DNA of 7,031 nucleotides from assembly GCA_003161515.1 (NCBI GenBank), contig PMOH01000084.1, positions 1 through 7,031 on the forward strand, given 5' to 3'. The notes under the pieces were generated by a model. That model was not told the origin of the DNA. It did no database searches and saw nothing but the letters and a program-made list of their open reading frames with translations. The translations under genes and the position numbers were made by a program. The number at the start of each line of letters is the position of its first letter. Positions within the stretch are counted from its first letter, which is position 1. Of the stretch, positions 6,119 through 7,031 are shown one piece after another. Source of the DNA: Deltaproteobacteria bacterium. Its GTDB lineage: Bacteria; Desulfobacterota; Binatia; Binatales; Binataceae.

Positions 6119-6128
6119 GCAAATTTGC
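6119..6128. promoter_or_regulatory. 10-base palindrome upstream of the Ig-repeat gene
   Basis: GCAAATTTGC is a perfect palindrome 25 bases before the ATG at 6154 and 10 bases before the G-rich ribosome site. Its position fits a repressor site or start-proximal control element. A palindrome this short can arise by chance, so this is only a candidate. Confidence 0.2.
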
Positions 6129-6153
6129 GCACGCCTGGGGAGGGCGATGTGTT

Positions 6154-7031
6154 ATGCGCGGATTAAAAGGCAGCTACAGTCTTGCCGGTCTAATCGCAAT
6201 TTTCCTCTGTGGGTTCCTGACGCTCGAGCTGGGAGCGGCCATGGAAGCGGCCGCCGTCGAGGTGAAGATCGTTTCGCCCAGCAGCGGCAGCGTGGTGCGT
6301 GGCACAGTACCGATTTCGCTCTTGATGAAATCCAACACTGCGTTGGTAAAGGTTTACGTGGACGGTGCCTATCTGGCTTCGACCCCCGGCACGATTTCGT
6401 GGTTGACGAACGATGCCTCTAACGGCATGCACACGATTTCTGCAAAGGCCTACAGCTCGACCAGCGAGCTGTTGGGAACCTCCTCCAGATTGGTTCGGGT
6501 GAAAAATAGAGCGACTCCGACTTCGACGCCCACGCCAACGGGTGGTCACGTGAGCATCACGTCGCCGTCGAGCGGCGCTACGGTTTCCGGCACGGTATCA
6601 ATTGCGGTGTCGGTCAGCTCGGTCAGTTGGGTCAATTTCTACGTTGACGGCGGCTGGGTCGCATCATCGCCGCCTTTCACGATGGCCTGGAACTCGACCG
6701 GCGTTGCCAACGGTCTGCATGCTATCTCGGTCAATGGGTACAACAGCAGCAATGCGTTGGTCGCGACTACCTCGATCAATCTGAAAGTCAGCAATGGATC
6801 GTCGCCGACACCAACACCGACAATAGCGCCGACTCCGACGCCTCCTCCACCGACGGTAACACCAACACCTGCGGGAACTCCCACACCGGCCGGCTCCGTG
6901 AGTATAACGGCGCCGAAATCAGGCGCGACCGTTTCCGGCAGCGTGTTGGTCGTGGTGGCAAACGTCGCGCCGGTAAGTTGGGTCAACTTCTATGTTGACG
7001 GCAACTACATGGCGTCGTCGCCACCTTTGAG
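6154..7031 (+). CDS. Secreted protein with bacterial Ig-like repeats and TP-rich linkers (partial, runs off right edge)
   Basis: The frame stays open for 292 codons to the window end. Residues 1-34 are a signal peptide (MRGLKG, then a hydrophobic core from SLAGLIAIF). Three Ig-like domains of the Big_7 (PF17957) kind follow, starting at residues 37, 133 and 249. They share VxI(T/S)xPxSGxxVxGxV, a V(N/K)(F/V)YVDG strand, SSPP, and NGxHxIS in the first two. The domains are joined by TPTSTPTPT (121-129) and by a longer Pro/Thr-rich linker (216-247). Such modular proteins are usually exposed on or released from the cell. An adhesive or enzymatic domain could follow beyond the edge. The start at 6154 is preceded by GGAGGG (6139-6144) at 9 bases. 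The ATG at 6147 is too close to that site and in another frame. The gene is same-strand with, but about 600 bases from, the beta-helix gene, so it probably has its own promoter. Confidence 0.85.
   Translation, partial: MRGLKGSYSLAGLIAIFLCGFLTLELGAAMEAAAVEVKIVSPSSGSVVRGTVPISLLMKSNTALVKVYVDGAYLASTPGTISWLTNDASNGMHTISAKAYSSTSELLGTSSRLVRVKNRATPTSTPTPTGGHVSITSPSSGATVSGTVSIAVSVSSVSWVNFYVDGGWVASSPPFTMAWNSTGVANGLHAISVNGYNSSNALVATTSINLKVSNGSSPTPTPTIAPTPTPPPPTVTPTPAGTPTPAGSVSITAPKSGATVSGSVLVVVANVAPVSWVNFYVDGNYMASSPPL
6550..7031 (+). repeat. Intragenic DNA repeat encoding Ig-like domains 2 and 3
   Basis: The unit starting at 6550 recurs at 6898 (348-base period, the second copy cut by the window end). 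The stretch 6625-6651 and its partner 6976-7002 differ at only two of 27 bases, both silent third positions, and GTTTCCGGCA is also shared. Domain 1 (from 6262) is related only at protein level. Copies 2 and 3 therefore look recently duplicated or homogenised by recombination. Confidence 0.7.

Larger units (their letters stand above)
5542..6153. other. Gene-poor stretch with regulatory-looking repeats
   Basis: I find no supportable gene in these 612 bases. It begins with a clean dyad (5597-5617). Next is an AT-rich island, about 5660-5730, very unlike the GC-rich surroundings, and then GC-rich DNA with a tandem direct repeat (5939-5971) and a few stems. Open frames on either strand between 5753 and 6132 give Arg/Ser/Pro-rich translations without domain features. 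The stretch may be a long leader of the surface-protein gene at 6154, a site of past insertion, or host an unrecognised small RNA. Confidence 0.5.

Noticed and set aside
5753..6132. Two overlapping minus-strand frames (109 and 77 codons)
   Set aside because: Arg/Ser/Pro-rich translations with no domain, no ribosome site, and interrupted by the direct repeats.
6639..6986. Val/Gly-rich minus-strand frame of 115 codons
   Set aside because: It is the antisense of the TP-rich linkers and Ig-like domains. Its GVGV repetition simply mirrors the ACC/CCG linker codons.

Overview
The window comes from a GC-rich bacterium. It carries an exopolysaccharide/cell-surface type gene cluster plus the start of a secreted, repeat-built surface protein. 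Threonine/proline (TPTPTP) linkers between bacterial Ig-like domains, a vanadium-haloperoxidase-like N-terminal domain, and a short dispersed intergenic repeat at the left edge suggest a soil or sediment lineage such as Acidobacteriota, Candidatus Binatota or a deltaproteobacterial relative. The sequence alone does not settle which.

Layout. Bases 1-216 hold no gene, but contain three compact inverted repeats. One matches a short dispersed repeat that I recall from many environmental genomes. Two genes are transcribed leftward as a tight pair. The first (start 2122, stop 1544) is a secreted protein that looks like only the N-terminal part of a vanadium-dependent haloperoxidase-like protein. 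Four bases later comes a metallo-beta-lactamase-fold hydrolase (start 1539, stop 217). A divergent intergenic region (2123-2612) holds a hairpin over the ribosome binding site of the leftward pair, a long inverted repeat, and a 16-codon signal-peptide-like ORF that stops abruptly and looks like the stub of a lost secreted-protein gene.

Rightward, 2613-4133 encodes a polytopic O-antigen-ligase/Wzy-like membrane protein. Its end overlaps the start of a secreted right-handed parallel beta-helix protein (4123-5541). The pair fits export or polymerisation of a polysaccharide combined with its modification or cleavage outside the cytoplasm. A gene-poor stretch (5542-6153) follows, with a clean dyad, an AT-rich island of interleaved short repeats with a TATAAT box, and a tandem direct repeat. 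The last gene starts at 6154 and runs off the right edge. It is a signal-peptide protein with at least three Ig-like repeats joined by TP-rich linkers.

No rRNA, tRNA, CRISPR array or intact mobile element is visible. I did not identify a clearly new system. The best leads are the truncated haloperoxidase-like gene coupled to the MBL hydrolase, the ORF stub with possible leader structure, and the repeat-rich AT island.
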